Shown here: piece by piece, positions 21,727-31,719 of the stretch
Layout: each line of letters starts with the position of its first letter
Numbering within the stretch: position 1 is the stretch's first letter
NCBI GenBank assembly: GCA_021399435.1
Contig: JAJTUP010000180.1
Span: 1 to 40,997 of the forward strand
Source: Diaporthe sp. PMI_573
Taxonomy: Eukaryota > Ascomycota > Sordariomycetes > Diaporthales > Diaporthaceae
Direction of reading: 5' to 3'
Length of the DNA: 40,997 nucleotides
Position numbers and translations under genes: made by a program
The notes under the pieces: generated by a model
Database searches by the model: none
What the model was told of the DNA's origin: nothing
Seen by the model: only the letters and a program-made list of their open reading frames with translations

Positions 21727-24079
21727 ATGGCGCCTCAAGACGATACCCAATCCTCGCTCATGTCGCGCTTACCGTTCTTTGGCACACGCAAGGCCAAGGA
21801 CATAAACCCCCCCACGAGAGAGTCCGACGGCGAGGACGAGCACACGTCTAACCAACCACCCAAGTGGAGTTTTGGTGTGCTGAATGACAAGAACACCATT
21901 GAGGTTCCAGGTGAGATCTCTCACTCGAAATCGTCTCTGACCAGGTCTAACGTGCAATAGGATCTGTGCTGCTGCTGGCGGACCACAGGAATGAGCCCCT
22001 CGGCCTGCGCAATGCTCCTGCCAGGACATCTCATTCATCCATACCAGTTAGCATTCGCAAGGCTGAAACACCAACCAACGAGAAAAAGAAAACCTCGGAC
22101 GGGAAGATCATCCTGGAACCCCAGCCCGAGGACGTCCCGAACGATCCTTTAAATTGGCCGAACTGGCGTCGCGACGCCGCTCTGCTCTCGATAGGTATTT
22201 ATTGCATGCTCGGCGGTGGGCAGACCTCGGTCCTGGCGGCCGGCTTTACCAACGTCGCTGAGGACTACGGCGTGCCTGTCTCCAAGGTCTCGCTGACCAC
22301 GGGTCTCTATATGATGGGACTTGGAATCGGCTCGGTCATCGCATCACCCACGGCTATCCTATGGGGCAAGAGACCTGTCTACCTCGTCAGCGCTCTGTGC
22401 TTTATTATTACATCAGTTTGGTGCGCATTGTCGCCCAACTACGCCTCGCTCATCGTGGCGAGGATATTTCAGGGCATGTCCGTCAGCCCCGTCGAGTGTC
22501 TTCCGTCGGCCACAGTTGCCGAGATCTTCTTCCTGCACGAGAGGGCGTTTCGACTCGGCATCTACACCCTTCTCCTTCTCGGGGGCAAGAACCTCGTGCC
22601 TTTGGTCGCAGCAGTCGTCGTCCAAAACCTTTCATGGCGCTGGGTCTTTTGGTATGTTCCCCTGCTCTGAGCTACGTCTATCGCCTCAGCTGACACCCTA
22701 ATAGGGTCGTTGCTCTCGTGGTCGCATTCTGCAGCGTTTTACTCTTTTTGTTCGTTAGCGAGTCGTTCTGGTTAAGAGTGCCTCACGGCAAGACACGGAC
22801 GCCGTCCAGACCGGGCCTTTTCCAGCGGGTGTCATCAAGATACTTGAGTCGGCACGAACGAGTACCCGTCCCAGGCTCTGAGAATACTCTTGCATCGCCC
22901 CAACCAGAGGAGAAGCAGCACAGGCCACACAAGGATGTGCACTTCTCCACCGGATCAGAAACTGAGACAGTCGAAAGTCAGGACAGAGTGCCTGGAGGAG
23001 ACCACCATGTCGTGTTTGCGCCAGCTGCGGAGACTGTTAACGACCACACTCTGGGCACACCCGAATCGACACTTTATCAGCACAAGAACGAGAAGCTCGA
23101 GGTGCCGAGAGGAGAAGGCTCACCGGACGAGCCGCCTGTTCCCTCGCCCAAGGAACGACAGGAAGCCCCTCCGCCTAGCACCCCAGCGCTTCCAAGTCCC
23201 ACGGCCGAGCGACCTAGCAGGACCTCGTCCATCCGGAGCTACCTGCCTTGGTCCCCTCGTGACCCGGAAAAGAGGCAGAAGGAGCAGGCCGACCTCAATG
23301 AGTATGTCGAACACTGGCGGGAGCGTGAGGCCAAGTCTTTTATTCAGCAACTTCGTCCGTGGCACGGTCGGCTCAACAAGGACAGCTGGCTCAAGGTCAT
23401 GGTCCGGCCGTTCATCTTGTTCGCCTACCCTGCTGTGCTCTGGTCCTCTGCCATATACGCATGCTCTGTGGGATGGCTCATTGTCGTCTCCGAGTCTGTC
23501 GCAGTCATTTACCGCGAGAAATACTATCACTTCAACGCGCTGGGCGTGGGATTGATCTACATTTCGCCTTTCGTGGGTGGCATCTTGGGCACCGCCGTGG
23601 CCGGAAAAGTCTCCGACATCTTTGTCAAGGCGATGGCGAAGCGCAACGGCGGTCTATACGAGCCAGAGTTCCGGCTGATCATGGCCTTGCCGATCGGTAT
23701 CTCGACCGTGATTGGCCTAATGGGCTTTGGCTGGAGTGCAGAAAAACAGGACCACTGGATCGTCCCGACTGTGTTCCTAGGTGTGATAAGCTTTGGGTGT
23801 TGCCTCGGTAGCACGACATCAATCACCTTTTGCGTCGACAGCTACAGGCAATACGCAGGCGAGGCCCTCGTCACGCTGAATTTCAGCAAGAACATCCTCC
23901 ACGGGCTCGTCTTCAGCCTGTTCGTGACGGAGTGGCTCGAGACGGACGGATCCAAGTCGGTCTTTATCTGGCTGGGCGTCATACAGCTGATCTTAGTATT
24001 CACTGCGGCGCCGTTGTACGTTTACGGGAAACGGCTTAGAATGTGGACATTACGCTCCAATTTCATGGAGAAGTTCTAG
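21727..24079 (+). CDS. MFS transporter, fungal DHA1-like, with long central loop
   Basis: Three exons: 21727-21910, 21961-22651, 22705-24079 (749 aa). Introns of 50 and 53 bases start GTGAGA and GTATGT and end TAG, in phase. The cytosolic N-terminus (about 140 aa) contains NDPLNWPNWRRD at residues 122-133, the DPxNWP signature before TM1 in fungal DHA1 drug/polyamine-type carriers. TMs 1-6 follow, with GKRPVYLVSA after TM2 as the motif A position and ARIFQGMSVSPVECLPSATV in the TM4-5 region. Residues about 315-520 form a disordered Pro/Ser/Glu-rich cytosolic loop, much longer than usual. TMs 7-12 begin at about residue 522 (RPFILFAYPAVLW). It is a plasma-membrane proton-coupled carrier by family; the substrate cannot be told. 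No biosynthetic genes lie next to it. Confidence 0.88.
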
Positions 24080-25654
24080 GTGAACTTCAAGACCGTGGAG
24101 TAATGAGCGGACGGCATGGGAGGATGATGAGTTTCATGAAGACTGGAGACTGTGTGAATAAGCATGATCCTAGCGTCTTTTCATATGCATGTCATAGAAA
24201 GGAGTTGGGGGGCATCACTACCAGGACTTGGAAGAAACGGGTTCGCTCTCACGTTTCGGCCATACCATTTAGACGAGGAACTCCACAACATTGTATGAGG
24301 TTTTGTATTGGCACTTCTCGAGTTCTGAGCACACCGATAAGCTACCGCCCCCTTTAAAAAAAATGGCCTCCTATGGGAAGCCTCCTGTGAAATACCTTCC
24401 TGTGGCATAACCTACCATGGCATCGTCCCCTGTAGAATAAATAGCCTTTATACCAGATGAAAGTGGATATTCGCACCTAAAAAAAAAAACGGATGGCTCT
24501 CCCATTTTCTGACTAAACAGCGGTGTAGCCTATCGAAAATACGGATTCACTGAGAGTGGGCAAGACGAAACCGCAAATTAAAGGACTAATGGTATGACGA
24601 CTCCACTTGGAGAAGAAGACAGGTTCAAAAATCGCTTAATGCTGTCTAAACCACAAGTCTATTAAATTACTTAAGGTAAGAACACTGATCAGATCTCATA
24701 TTATTATTTTCACGTCTCAGATCCCACTAGGCTAGCAACGATCCCCATCAGAGTAAGACCTAGGCGGGCACATAAAGGGTCACCTGGCTCGTGGGTGTCC
24801 AGCTAGAAGAACGGTTTGGCGTCATTGGGTTATACAAGAAATACTTTCACCTAGGCGAGGCAAGAATGGGATCTGGATGCCTCTTTACTGGACGAGTGTT
24901 TGTTCCGTCTAATAACCGCGCCAAATCTTGATTCTTGGAGCCAGGATGATCACATTTTTTATATCGTCCACCTTCGCGGGTGATTCGAGGACAGGAGCAA
25001 TCTGGGTGCAACTGACAAGTTCTCATTATCGTTGCCTGCCAGTGGAACTGTGTGACAACAAAGATCGGTGATGAAGTTCCACATATGATCGATTCTGCTG
25101 CTATCATGATGGGTTGCGTGCTAGGTTGGTCTCGATCGTGGGTGGCGTTGCTGCTTACCGGGAACATACCAAAACCTCTCCCCACGGGACCCGCAGGGCA
25201 TGATGAGAGAGGGCGGCTTGTAGGGTTTTATGTTACGAATACGGCTTTCTGTGTCTTAGTGTACAATATGCCGAAAAAAAGACACTCGTTTCTATGCCTT
25301 TCTATCATATCAAATCCAGTATCATCTCCGAGCAGATTCCGAGCCTGCCAGCCCACTGGCCACGGTACCTTCAAAAGAACCATCGTCTACATCGAAGCTA
25401 GACTTCCGATCGATTGTGCATAGCCAAATCAATGCCGTGGCTTCCGAAAAGGGCGGCGCGACGTGGTGCTAATACTGGGCTTGCCCGCTCTCGTGCTTTT
25501 CCCTTCGGTTTGTGACCTTGTCCGTGCTGATACCCTGTCTGCTGGAGCTGCTGCGGAGCGTGACCTCCTCTCGCTTCTTCGTGTCCCTCTGAGCCGGTAC
25601 TTATCCCTTATTCGAGCTTCCTGTAACGCAGACATGCGCCTTAGGAGTTCTGCC
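24080..25654. other. Intergenic, no firm gene; repeat remnants
   Basis: Includes the CCTCCTATGGGAA-type repeat at 24366-24440, A runs at 24355-24364 and 24479-24490, and a TAGGGTTTTATGTTACGAATACGGC word at 25221-25245 that has a near match at 33511-33535. Open frames at 24847-25185 (-) and 25052-25423 (+) lack domains. Confidence 0.45.
24364..24440. repeat. CATAGGAGG-type short tandem repeat, copy 2 (inverted)
   Basis: CCTCCTATGGGAAG, CCTCCTGTGAAATA and CTTCCTGTGGCATAA follow each other at 13-16 base intervals. The reverse complement matches the style of the 12.15-12.21 kb array (CATAGGAGG plus TTNTCC). It lies 300 bases past the MFS stop codon. Confidence 0.45.
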
Positions 25655-26080
25655 TCAGGCTGCCAGTAGCTCTGGTTTTCGATAGAGAACCGACAACTCC
25701 CTTATGTTTTCCGAAGAGAGGCCGTGGTTTTGCAATATGTGTTCTAATGCCTGCGCGAGTTTCAGCCAGCAACTTGCAGTAGACATGTCAGTCAAGCCGT
25801 GCTCGGCAAGCAGCTGTCGCCAGAGCGTTCTGAAAAGATGCTGTGCTTCGTACTGCCAGTATTGGGTGCTCGTAATTCCCAGTCGCAGCCTGTCAACTTC
25901 ATATTGTTTGAAATGCCGGTGTTGGTCTTCGCAGATCCACTTGTATGACTGCTCAATGCGGTCGTTGGGAGATTCGAGCTCAGGCGTTGCTTCTTCCAGG
26001 TCCTTGGCCACGATCCCGAGGCTCTCGACAAGTTCTTCAGGCTTGAAAGGCTGGAAGATAAAATGCGTCGGTGTATTCAT
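25655..26080 (-). CDS. Hypothetical protein, 141 aa
   Basis: The ATG at 26080 opens a clean frame to 25655. The frame stays open for 33 codons upstream, so the true start could lie earlier or be spliced. The protein is soluble and mostly helical, with many aromatic and charged residues (DRIEQSYKWICEDQHRHFKQYEVDRL, then QYWQYEAQHLFRTLWRQLL and KLAQALEHILQNHGL). There is no signal peptide, membrane span or known motif. It sits next to an AT-rich island and upstream of the 518-aa gene on the same strand, in the accessory part of the window. The family is not recognised. Confidence 0.45.
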   Translation of the reverse strand: MNTPTHFIFQPFKPEELVESLGIVAKDLEEATPELESPNDRIEQSYKWICEDQHRHFKQYEVDRLRLGITSTQYWQYEAQHLFRTLWRQLLAEHGLTDMSTASCWLKLAQALEHILQNHGLSSENIRELSVLYRKPELLAA

Positions 26081-26299
26081 ACTTGGATCTGAGATGTGTT
26101 GTTTGGATTCAAAGTGTAGGAAGAGAATTTCTTCCTGGTCTGTGACGCCAATGACGCAGAGCCGAACCGTAGTGATCACGTGTTGCTGTGCTGGTGAAAC
26201 TTGGGCGGCTTTGTCGCTAGTGACGCGGACATGTTATCGCATAGCCAGCGTCCGCCCACCCAGTACCTGCATTTTGGTGCAAAGTACTCCAAAACCAAA

Positions 26300-26730
26300 G
26301 TATCTTAAATAAGTCAGCAACCTAATACAACCATAACCCTACTTCTTACCGCGTAAATTAACTTTTAGACATATCTTATAGGATTACAAAAATTTATATT
26401 TACGTAAAATATTTAGTTAAAGGATTTTATTTATAAGTGTTTTCGTTTAACAAGATATATATATTATCTTTTTATATTAAATTTTTTTTAAAGAATTAGT
26501 TAAAATATTATTTTAAAAAAAAGTACCTATTATATTATTCTAATATTTAAATTTATAAAAGTTTTCTTTAAAAAGATATTTATTATTTATAAAATTTAAA
26601 ATTTAAATATTCTTATATAAGTTGTATATAAAAGAATTAAAATCTTATTAATAATTATATATAAAAAATATACTTTTTTGCTAACCCTTAAAGTTTAAAA
26701 AGTGGGGATTAGAGTTTTACTCTGAAACTC
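26300..26730. other. Extremely AT-rich island
   Basis: About 400 bases made almost entirely of A/T runs (TTTAAA, TATTTA, AAAATTT words), between two GC-richer genes. The edges are sharp. It resembles the end state of RIP on an old repeat; no coding frame is recoverable by eye. Confidence 0.7.
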
Positions 26731-26895
26731 TATTGAAGCCTTCTCCGCCACGAAGCCTACCTGCGAACATGTACCTGTGGCGTCAGCCAGAAGTATCTAC
26801 CTCACCCTCATGTAGGACCTGCACCAGCAGTCAAATGAAATTTAAACATTTGTAACAAAAGATTCATTCATTTATCCATCCTCATTCTATCTCTT

Positions 26896-28452
26896 TTAAG
26901 TCTCTACATTACGCCTACTTCGCGATTGAGACCGCAGACTCTGCCTCTCAGGAAGGCCTGGTAGAAGCCCTGGAAAGCAATAGTCTGAATCATCTGCATC
27001 TGGATCAGTTCTTCGTTTCTTAGACTGTGGCGCAGATCCTCCTGCATCATCGCTCTGATGGTCGGCTTGGTCACCATCGGCATGGTCACCGTCGTCACTC
27101 GTATCAACTTCCCAGTGAACTCGCTTGAGAGGTCCAGAGGCTGAGGGCAATTCCTTCGTTCCAGTGTCCTCCAAATCTTGTTCAGCCTCTGCATCTTCAA
27201 GTAATTCAGATAGGACTTGAAGGGGAAGTTCAACAGCGGTACATTCTAGTTGATCACGGAGTTCAGGGCTGAGCTGTTGGATGACCTCGTCAGGGACGAA
27301 ATCAGTGAGGAGCAGCCGAAGAGGGTCGCCAGGGATCCCGTCAGAACCTGGGGACCGAAAAAGCACATCATGGGCCACGCGATCCGGACCTCGGTAGAGG
27401 CAAAATGCGGCTGCATGTCTCGAGGTCGTGCCAGGCTCCGTTGTGTCAGGCGGCTCCATTGTGTCAGGCGGCTCCGTTGTGTCAGGCGGCTCCGTTGTGT
27501 GAGGCGGCTCCGTTGTGTGAGGCTCAGTTGCGGCATTCCTCTGCTCCGGAGGGAGGTAATCAATATCGACGGTCAAAACAGTCTTGACGGAACCGGCGCT
27601 CTTTTCGTAATAATCCCTTGCCAAACGTTGCAATGACCTCCCCTTTTGACTATAGCCAACCTCGATGATGAATTGTGGGAACAGACTGCCCTCAAACTTG
27701 TACGGCGCGTGGCGTCGTCGTCGCGGAGGCGTACGTACGAAGCGGAGCTGGCCGTCGGGACATCTCCTTTCTTGTACCTGCTTGGATCCGCTGTTCGTGG
27801 TGACTGTGGTCTTTCCAAGTATGACTTTTGCGTGTCCCGCAGGTCTGATATCCCCCAATATGCTTGTAAAGACAGGATCTGTGTGTGTGGCCCGGATGTC
27901 GCGTAATTGCATCTTGATGTTCTCAAAGATGTTGTCTTGAAAGTGTTCGTGTAGTACGGTTTCCATCAAATTCAGGACGAGGTGACCGCGGTGAGGGTCG
28001 TAATCGGAGCGGAGGTCGGTTTCGAAATAGCGAAGGAGAGCTAGGTCGTCGTTTTGTAACTGCTGACACAAGTCCAAGTATTGCAACGGCGGGATGCGAA
28101 AGATCTGCCACCCTGCTGCTCCTTGAGGCAGTCTGTCGAGAAAGGACGCTTTGATCAGGAAGAACGCCCTGTCAAGGTCGCTGCGGTGCCGTGGTCGACC
28201 TCGACGCGGCTCCCCTTGTTTCAGGCTGGATGAGCTGAAGCTGGTGATAGCAGTGTCGCGGGCCGATGAAATGGACGAGGGAGATGAGTTGAGGTTTGTC
28301 TGATACGCTCGTGGTCCCGATGGACCGTCCCCCTCGTGCCCAGTCGCGACGGGGTCGAGCTCGCAATCGGATGCGCCAGCGGTGGCACTGAGCGGTGGGG
28401 AAGGAGCAAAGGCTGGCGGCGCGATGATGTTCTTCTTCTTCGGGAGAAGCAT
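26896..28452 (-). CDS. Accessory fungal protein (518 aa), possible Uma2/PD-(D/E)XK-like core
   Basis: Single exon, ATG at 28452, TAA at 26896. Residues 1-90 are disordered (Pro/Ser-rich, then RRGRPRHR). Residues 95-300 form a folded core with WQIFRIPPLQYLDLCQQL, YFE (142-144), LMETVLHEHF, GHAKVILG and FPQFIIEVGYSQ, in which E264 lies in a beta-strand-like segment, followed by LARDYYEKSAGSVKTVLTVDIDY. The order of E-V-x-x-S, a Tyr-containing helix and a hydrophobic strand ending in Asp resembles the Uma2 branch of restriction-endonuclease-like folds; this is inference from pattern only. Residues 309-342 are TTEPPD repeats encoded by an 18-bp minisatellite. After a second conserved block (AAFCLYRGPDRVAHDVLF, LLLTDFVPDEVIQQL) the tail is acidic, then basic (KKRR; SRSRR). 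A broken paralogue lies at 31720-33184. Confidence 0.72.
   Translation of the reverse strand: MLLPKKKNIIAPPAFAPSPPLSATAGASDCELDPVATGHEGDGPSGPRAYQTNLNSSPSSISSARDTAITSFSSSSLKQGEPRRGRPRHRSDLDRAFFLIKASFLDRLPQGAAGWQIFRIPPLQYLDLCQQLQNDDLALLRYFETDLRSDYDPHRGHLVLNLMETVLHEHFQDNIFENIKMQLRDIRATHTDPVFTSILGDIRPAGHAKVILGKTTVTTNSGSKQVQERRCPDGQLRFVRTPPRRRRHAPYKFEGSLFPQFIIEVGYSQKGRSLQRLARDYYEKSAGSVKTVLTVDIDYLPPEQRNAATEPHTTEPPHTTEPPDTTEPPDTMEPPDTTEPGTTSRHAAAFCLYRGPDRVAHDVLFRSPGSDGIPGDPLRLLLTDFVPDEVIQQLSPELRDQLECTAVELPLQVLSELLEDAEAEQDLEDTGTKELPSASGPLKRVHWEVDTSDDGDHADGDQADHQSDDAGGSAPQSKKRRTDPDADDSDYCFPGLLPGLPERQSLRSQSRSRRNVET
27434..27523. repeat. 18-bp coding minisatellite, 5 copies
   Basis: Five tandem GGCTCCGTTGTGTCAGGC units (copy 2 has CCATTG, copies 4-5 have GTGAGG) run from 27434 to 27523. 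On the minus strand each gives six residues of the TTEPPD type in the 518-aa protein. Length change by whole units would keep the frame. Confidence 0.95.
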
Positions 28453-28504
28453 CGTCGAATGCTCCGTGGCAGGCTGTAGAGAGAGACCGACGATGGGTTG
28501 TTGA

Positions 28505-28585
28505 CGACTTGGTGTGGAGTGTGGAGTGTGGAGGGTGGAGGGTGGAAGGGTGGGGGGTGGAAGGGTGGAGGGTGGTGGGTAAAGT
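28505..28585. repeat. Purine-rich GTGGAG/GGTGGA tandem repeat upstream of the 518-aa gene
   Basis: Repeated GTGTGGA, GGTGGAGGGT and GGAAGGGTGG words start about 50 bases before the start codon (on the minus strand this is a CT/CACC-rich leader). It resembles the polypyrimidine leaders of ascomycete genes. Confidence 0.8.
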
Positions 28586-28682
28586 GAGGGAAAGCGGGAA
28601 GCAGGAATACGGCCAGCTTGGGCCCCTACAGGGGCTACAGCGCTAATTCGTCACCCGTGCAGGCAGGCCAGTCAGTTTGGAA

Positions 28683-29194
28683 ATGACCAGCCCAGTCGAG
28701 ACAGCTCAACCCCAGTCTGCACCGGCACAACTTTCTCCCGAGGCCGATGTCGAGGCTGACAGCAGTTCTCTGGCTGTTGGGCTGAGGGAACTTGCTGATG
28801 ACTGCCTGCACCGGTTGGATGAGGTAAACTCGGCCCTGGCGGAAGCGCAGACAGATCTTGAGGTCGCCCAATCCAGCCTATGTCCAGCGAGCGCAGGCCG
28901 AGTTTGAGACCGCCAAGGCGGCGGCCGAGAAGGCCCAACAGACTTAAAGTCAACTCAAGAGCTGCCTCGACCTGGAGATCGAGCCAGAACTCGCTATCCT
29001 CGAGGCACGCTCCGACAAGGCAGCTAAGGCCTCCAGTGAGATGGACTCGGCTGCGATGAAGTTGGATCTGGCAAGGTACGAGCGAGATACGGACCATGGA
29101 GAAGCTGTTAGCGCCGTGGAGAAGAAGGAGAAGGCGGCGGCCGCATCCGTCGAAGAGCACCGCAAGGCACGGGATGCCTCTCAAACAGAAAATT
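28683..29194 (+). pseudogene. Broken coiled-coil protein gene
   Basis: From the ATG at 28683 the frame gives a Ser/Pro/Glu-rich start and a heptad-like stretch (LRELADDCLHRLDEVNSALAEAQTDLEV), but it ends at a TGA at about 28905. A second frame carries on from about 28875 (YVQRAQAEFETAKAAAEKA), meets an in-frame TAA at 28945-28947, then continues as a coiled coil (AILEARSDKAAKASSEMDS; AVEKKEKAAAASVEEHRKAR) to a TGA at 29194. One frameshift plus one stop suggest a pseudogene of a Glu/Ala/Lys-rich coiled-coil protein. The family is not recognised. Confidence 0.55.
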
Positions 29195-30044
29195 GAGGCC
29201 ACAAAAACTTTCCGGCGGATCATAATTTTAGGCCCGTCACGGTTCCAAGATTTCCTTCAGTTGAGCGGCCTGTCCTGGAACATCCAGACTAGCATGGGGA
29301 GATACATGGCGGACAACGATATTAGGGAGGAGGATACCAAGAAATAGGCAGTACAAGCGTGATAGTATATACTAGATGAAATAGGACATCAAGGCGGCTA
29401 AGCCCTCATGGACGCATGGCCCCCAGCCCACATCTTAGGATGACTCCATTCACCCCAAAGGAAACGACCCAGAACTTCGATTTAGGCATGAGTCGTGGCA
29501 CATAATACACAACCAGTCTCCTGCTAGCAATGCGCAGCAGTGGCTGACCTCCTTGTACAGTACACTCGTGAGCTCGCTCTCCTTCGCCTCAGTCTCGACC
29601 CCCGTGAGGACCCACCCGTAGGCGGCCATCCTCGAGTACCGCACCTGTAGGGAACTTCAAGTCTGTGGCGTTGGTGTGTAGACACTCGGATAATTTCCGT
29701 GTCGCCGGACACGTTCTGAAAGGGACAGACAGGCCTTGGAGGAATCGTTACCAAACGTCTACGCCAAGATGCCTGTATTAAGTTAGCTGGCGGTCGCCGC
29801 GGCAGCAGAGGGAACTGACGAAGGCCCCTTCGGACTTTTTCCTCCGCGTTGTGGCCTAAGCAGGGCAGAAACAATATCCATAGACCCGGACATTACGCAT
29901 CCAAGGAGCACTCTCGGGTCATCGACACCGGCGTATCGGTTGGTGTCAAGATAACGGTCAAGTTAGATCCAAACTGCTTTTGAAGAGCGTATAGGCCAAT
30001 TTGCAGTTCGAAAACCATTATTCAGTGGGACCTCCTCCGCTCGC
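29195..30044. other. Intergenic, no supported gene
   Basis: Normal base composition. A minus-strand 64-codon frame at 29450-29644 (MAAYGWVLTGVETEAKESEL) looks protein-like but has no clear start, splice partners or domain. Nothing else seen. Confidence 0.4.
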
Positions 30045-31100
30045 TCAACACCACCAAACCTTTCTCTCCTGCAAGTCCACGTCATTGTCGGGTTCGTCGT
30101 CCACAGATTCATCCCCTTCGTCATTGTCCCCCGGGTCGCTCAACCCCCTATTAGGATGACTAAACTCGAGTCCAAGACCATCGGCGAGAAACGCCGTTGG
30201 TGTCATCGGCCTCCCTACCTCGGTTATTGGTCTCGCCGTCCTGACCGCTGTCACCGCCGTACTAACGCTCACCGTCGCCTTTGTCGCAATTAGCCCGGGT
30301 TCTCGCTGGCGCCTTTGAATCGGCTGCTCAATGGCACAGAACATATGTCCAGCATCATGACGACTGCGGCAGCTTGGGCAAAAGTTGACCATGTCGAAAC
30401 AGTCCTGGCATTTGTAACGAAGGCGAGAAAGTCGCTCCCCGCAGCAGAAATAGGAAAAAAAGGCACGACTCGGCTTCCTGTCCGGCATGAGTGACCTGCT
30501 CGTCAGCCTGCTCGTCGGCCTCTTTCCCATCGTGTTTGTCTTATCCGCCACCAACCCGCGCCTCTTCGCCAAGCTCGTTTGCTTGCCCGACTATAGATGT
30601 GTCTGCGCCCACTGCGTCAGGTGAGTCTGAGCCCGCATCTGCGAACAGCTTGCGAGCAGCTGACAGGAACCTGTGGCCAGGGTAGATGAGGGCCGCGTTC
30701 GGAGAGCAGCTGCGACATAGTTTGATGCTGTAGTAGGAACAGGTATCTGGTGTTTATATAAAGAAGGCTCTTGCGATAGTGGTAACACTGAGAGCCCCTG
30801 CCTCTAGTCGGCTCCTGAGCGCGACGCGGCCGTTTGGGTGCCACGGTCAGGCTCTTTCCACTCTTTTTTGTCCGATTGCGAGATGCATCTTGGGACCTAC
30901 TACTGAGAGGGCTAACGCTAGCTGTCTCGCTCTCTTGGTTTGCTCTGCTGGCACGAGGCTGTGTTGAGGTTCCCGCCGGGGCCGACTTGTCGATAGCTAC
31001 TTCTCGGATGCCTCCTGAGCCGCCGCGGTCGATATCGATCGGTGTTTTCGGACTGGAGCTTGAGTTGACAAGGGGTGGCCGTGGCTGCTTGCGGCTCTTT
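30045..31100 (-). pseudogene. Decayed gene with a C-terminal ZZ-type zinc finger
   Basis: The intact part is 30530-30045 (161 aa from the ATG at 30530): a basic start, then a zinc-finger region FCCGERLSRLRYKCQDC-x-D-x5-FCPSC, with His and HMF downstream, which fits a ZZ finger, then a Thr/Ala/Val stretch and an acidic tail (DPGDNDEGDESVDDEPDND). Upstream on the same strand, in other frames, coding-like pieces continue: GHRFLSAARKLFADAGSDSPDAVGAD, and further up an Arg/Ser-rich basic region. Stops and frame changes separate them, so I read the whole as a decayed gene of which only the 3' part stays open. In fungi such fingers often end large ankyrin or NLR-type proteins (family knowledge); no such domain is visible here. 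Confidence 0.4.
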
Positions 31101-31719
31101 TAACAGGAGCTGTGATCCCTAACGTGTGTGTGTCGCTCAGCTTCGATGCAGTTGATGTCCCTGCTGGGGACACAAGGTCGGGTGCGGCGTAGGTTTCGCA
31201 CTGCCGGAGAGGATATCGAAAATGGACCGCTCCACACTGTCGTCAAGGCTTAGCTACCGTCGCTTGTAGGTTGTCTCGCCCTAGACTGACTACCTCCGCG
31301 CTTTTCTCACATGGTCGCGCAGGTGGTCCAATCTCTTGCAAACTGGAACTTGCGCTTGGGCGTGGGGTTTGGATCGACCAGCGGGAGATGGCCGCCGAGA
31401 GGCTGCGTCCGTCATTTTCACGGTTCTGCATTCGCACCAGCTTGAGGCGGAGAGGGCTCGGCCTCTTAGAAACACCTAAGCAACTATGCCGAAAGGGCCT
31501 TTCTCACTTCCGACCCAAGGCAAACGGTACTGGGGCGGGTGTATGGTGCTCTGAACCAGCTCTACCGACAGCGTGTTATCATCCGGGGCTGAAATGCTAC
31601 CGATGTCCTTGGAACCTATTATGTACATACGTGAATCCATCAAGATAAACAAGCATCATTACTTCATCAGTCATCGCAAGACCATCTTGTGCATGATTCC
31701 TCATACTACACCAAACACC
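31101..31719. other. Intergenic, no supported gene
   Basis: Open frames here (for example 31271-31648 +) have no domain or plausible structure. It may contain more of the decayed ZZ gene or the 3' flank of the degraded 518-aa-family copy. Confidence 0.4.

Noticed and set aside
17967..24079. A sugar-use or metabolite gene cluster (mutarotase plus MFS carrier)
   Set aside because: The two genes are 2.9 kb apart with a pseudogene between them; no other rhamnose-pathway enzyme, backbone synthase or regulator is present. Shared function cannot be supported.
24847..25185. 112-codon minus-strand frame with Cys and His residues
   Set aside because: It begins at a non-ATG codon, the Cys/His spacing fits no zinc-finger type I know, and no neighbour or splice site supports it.
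27434..27523. CRISPR-like regular repeat
   Set aside because: The 18-bp units are directly adjacent without spacers and lie inside a coding frame in phase; it is a minisatellite. No CRISPR array is expected in a fungal nucleus and none is seen elsewhere.
29450..29874. Minus-strand frames near 29.5-29.9 kb
   Set aside because: Short protein-like stretches, but no start, no domain and no consistent splice model; described only as intergenic.
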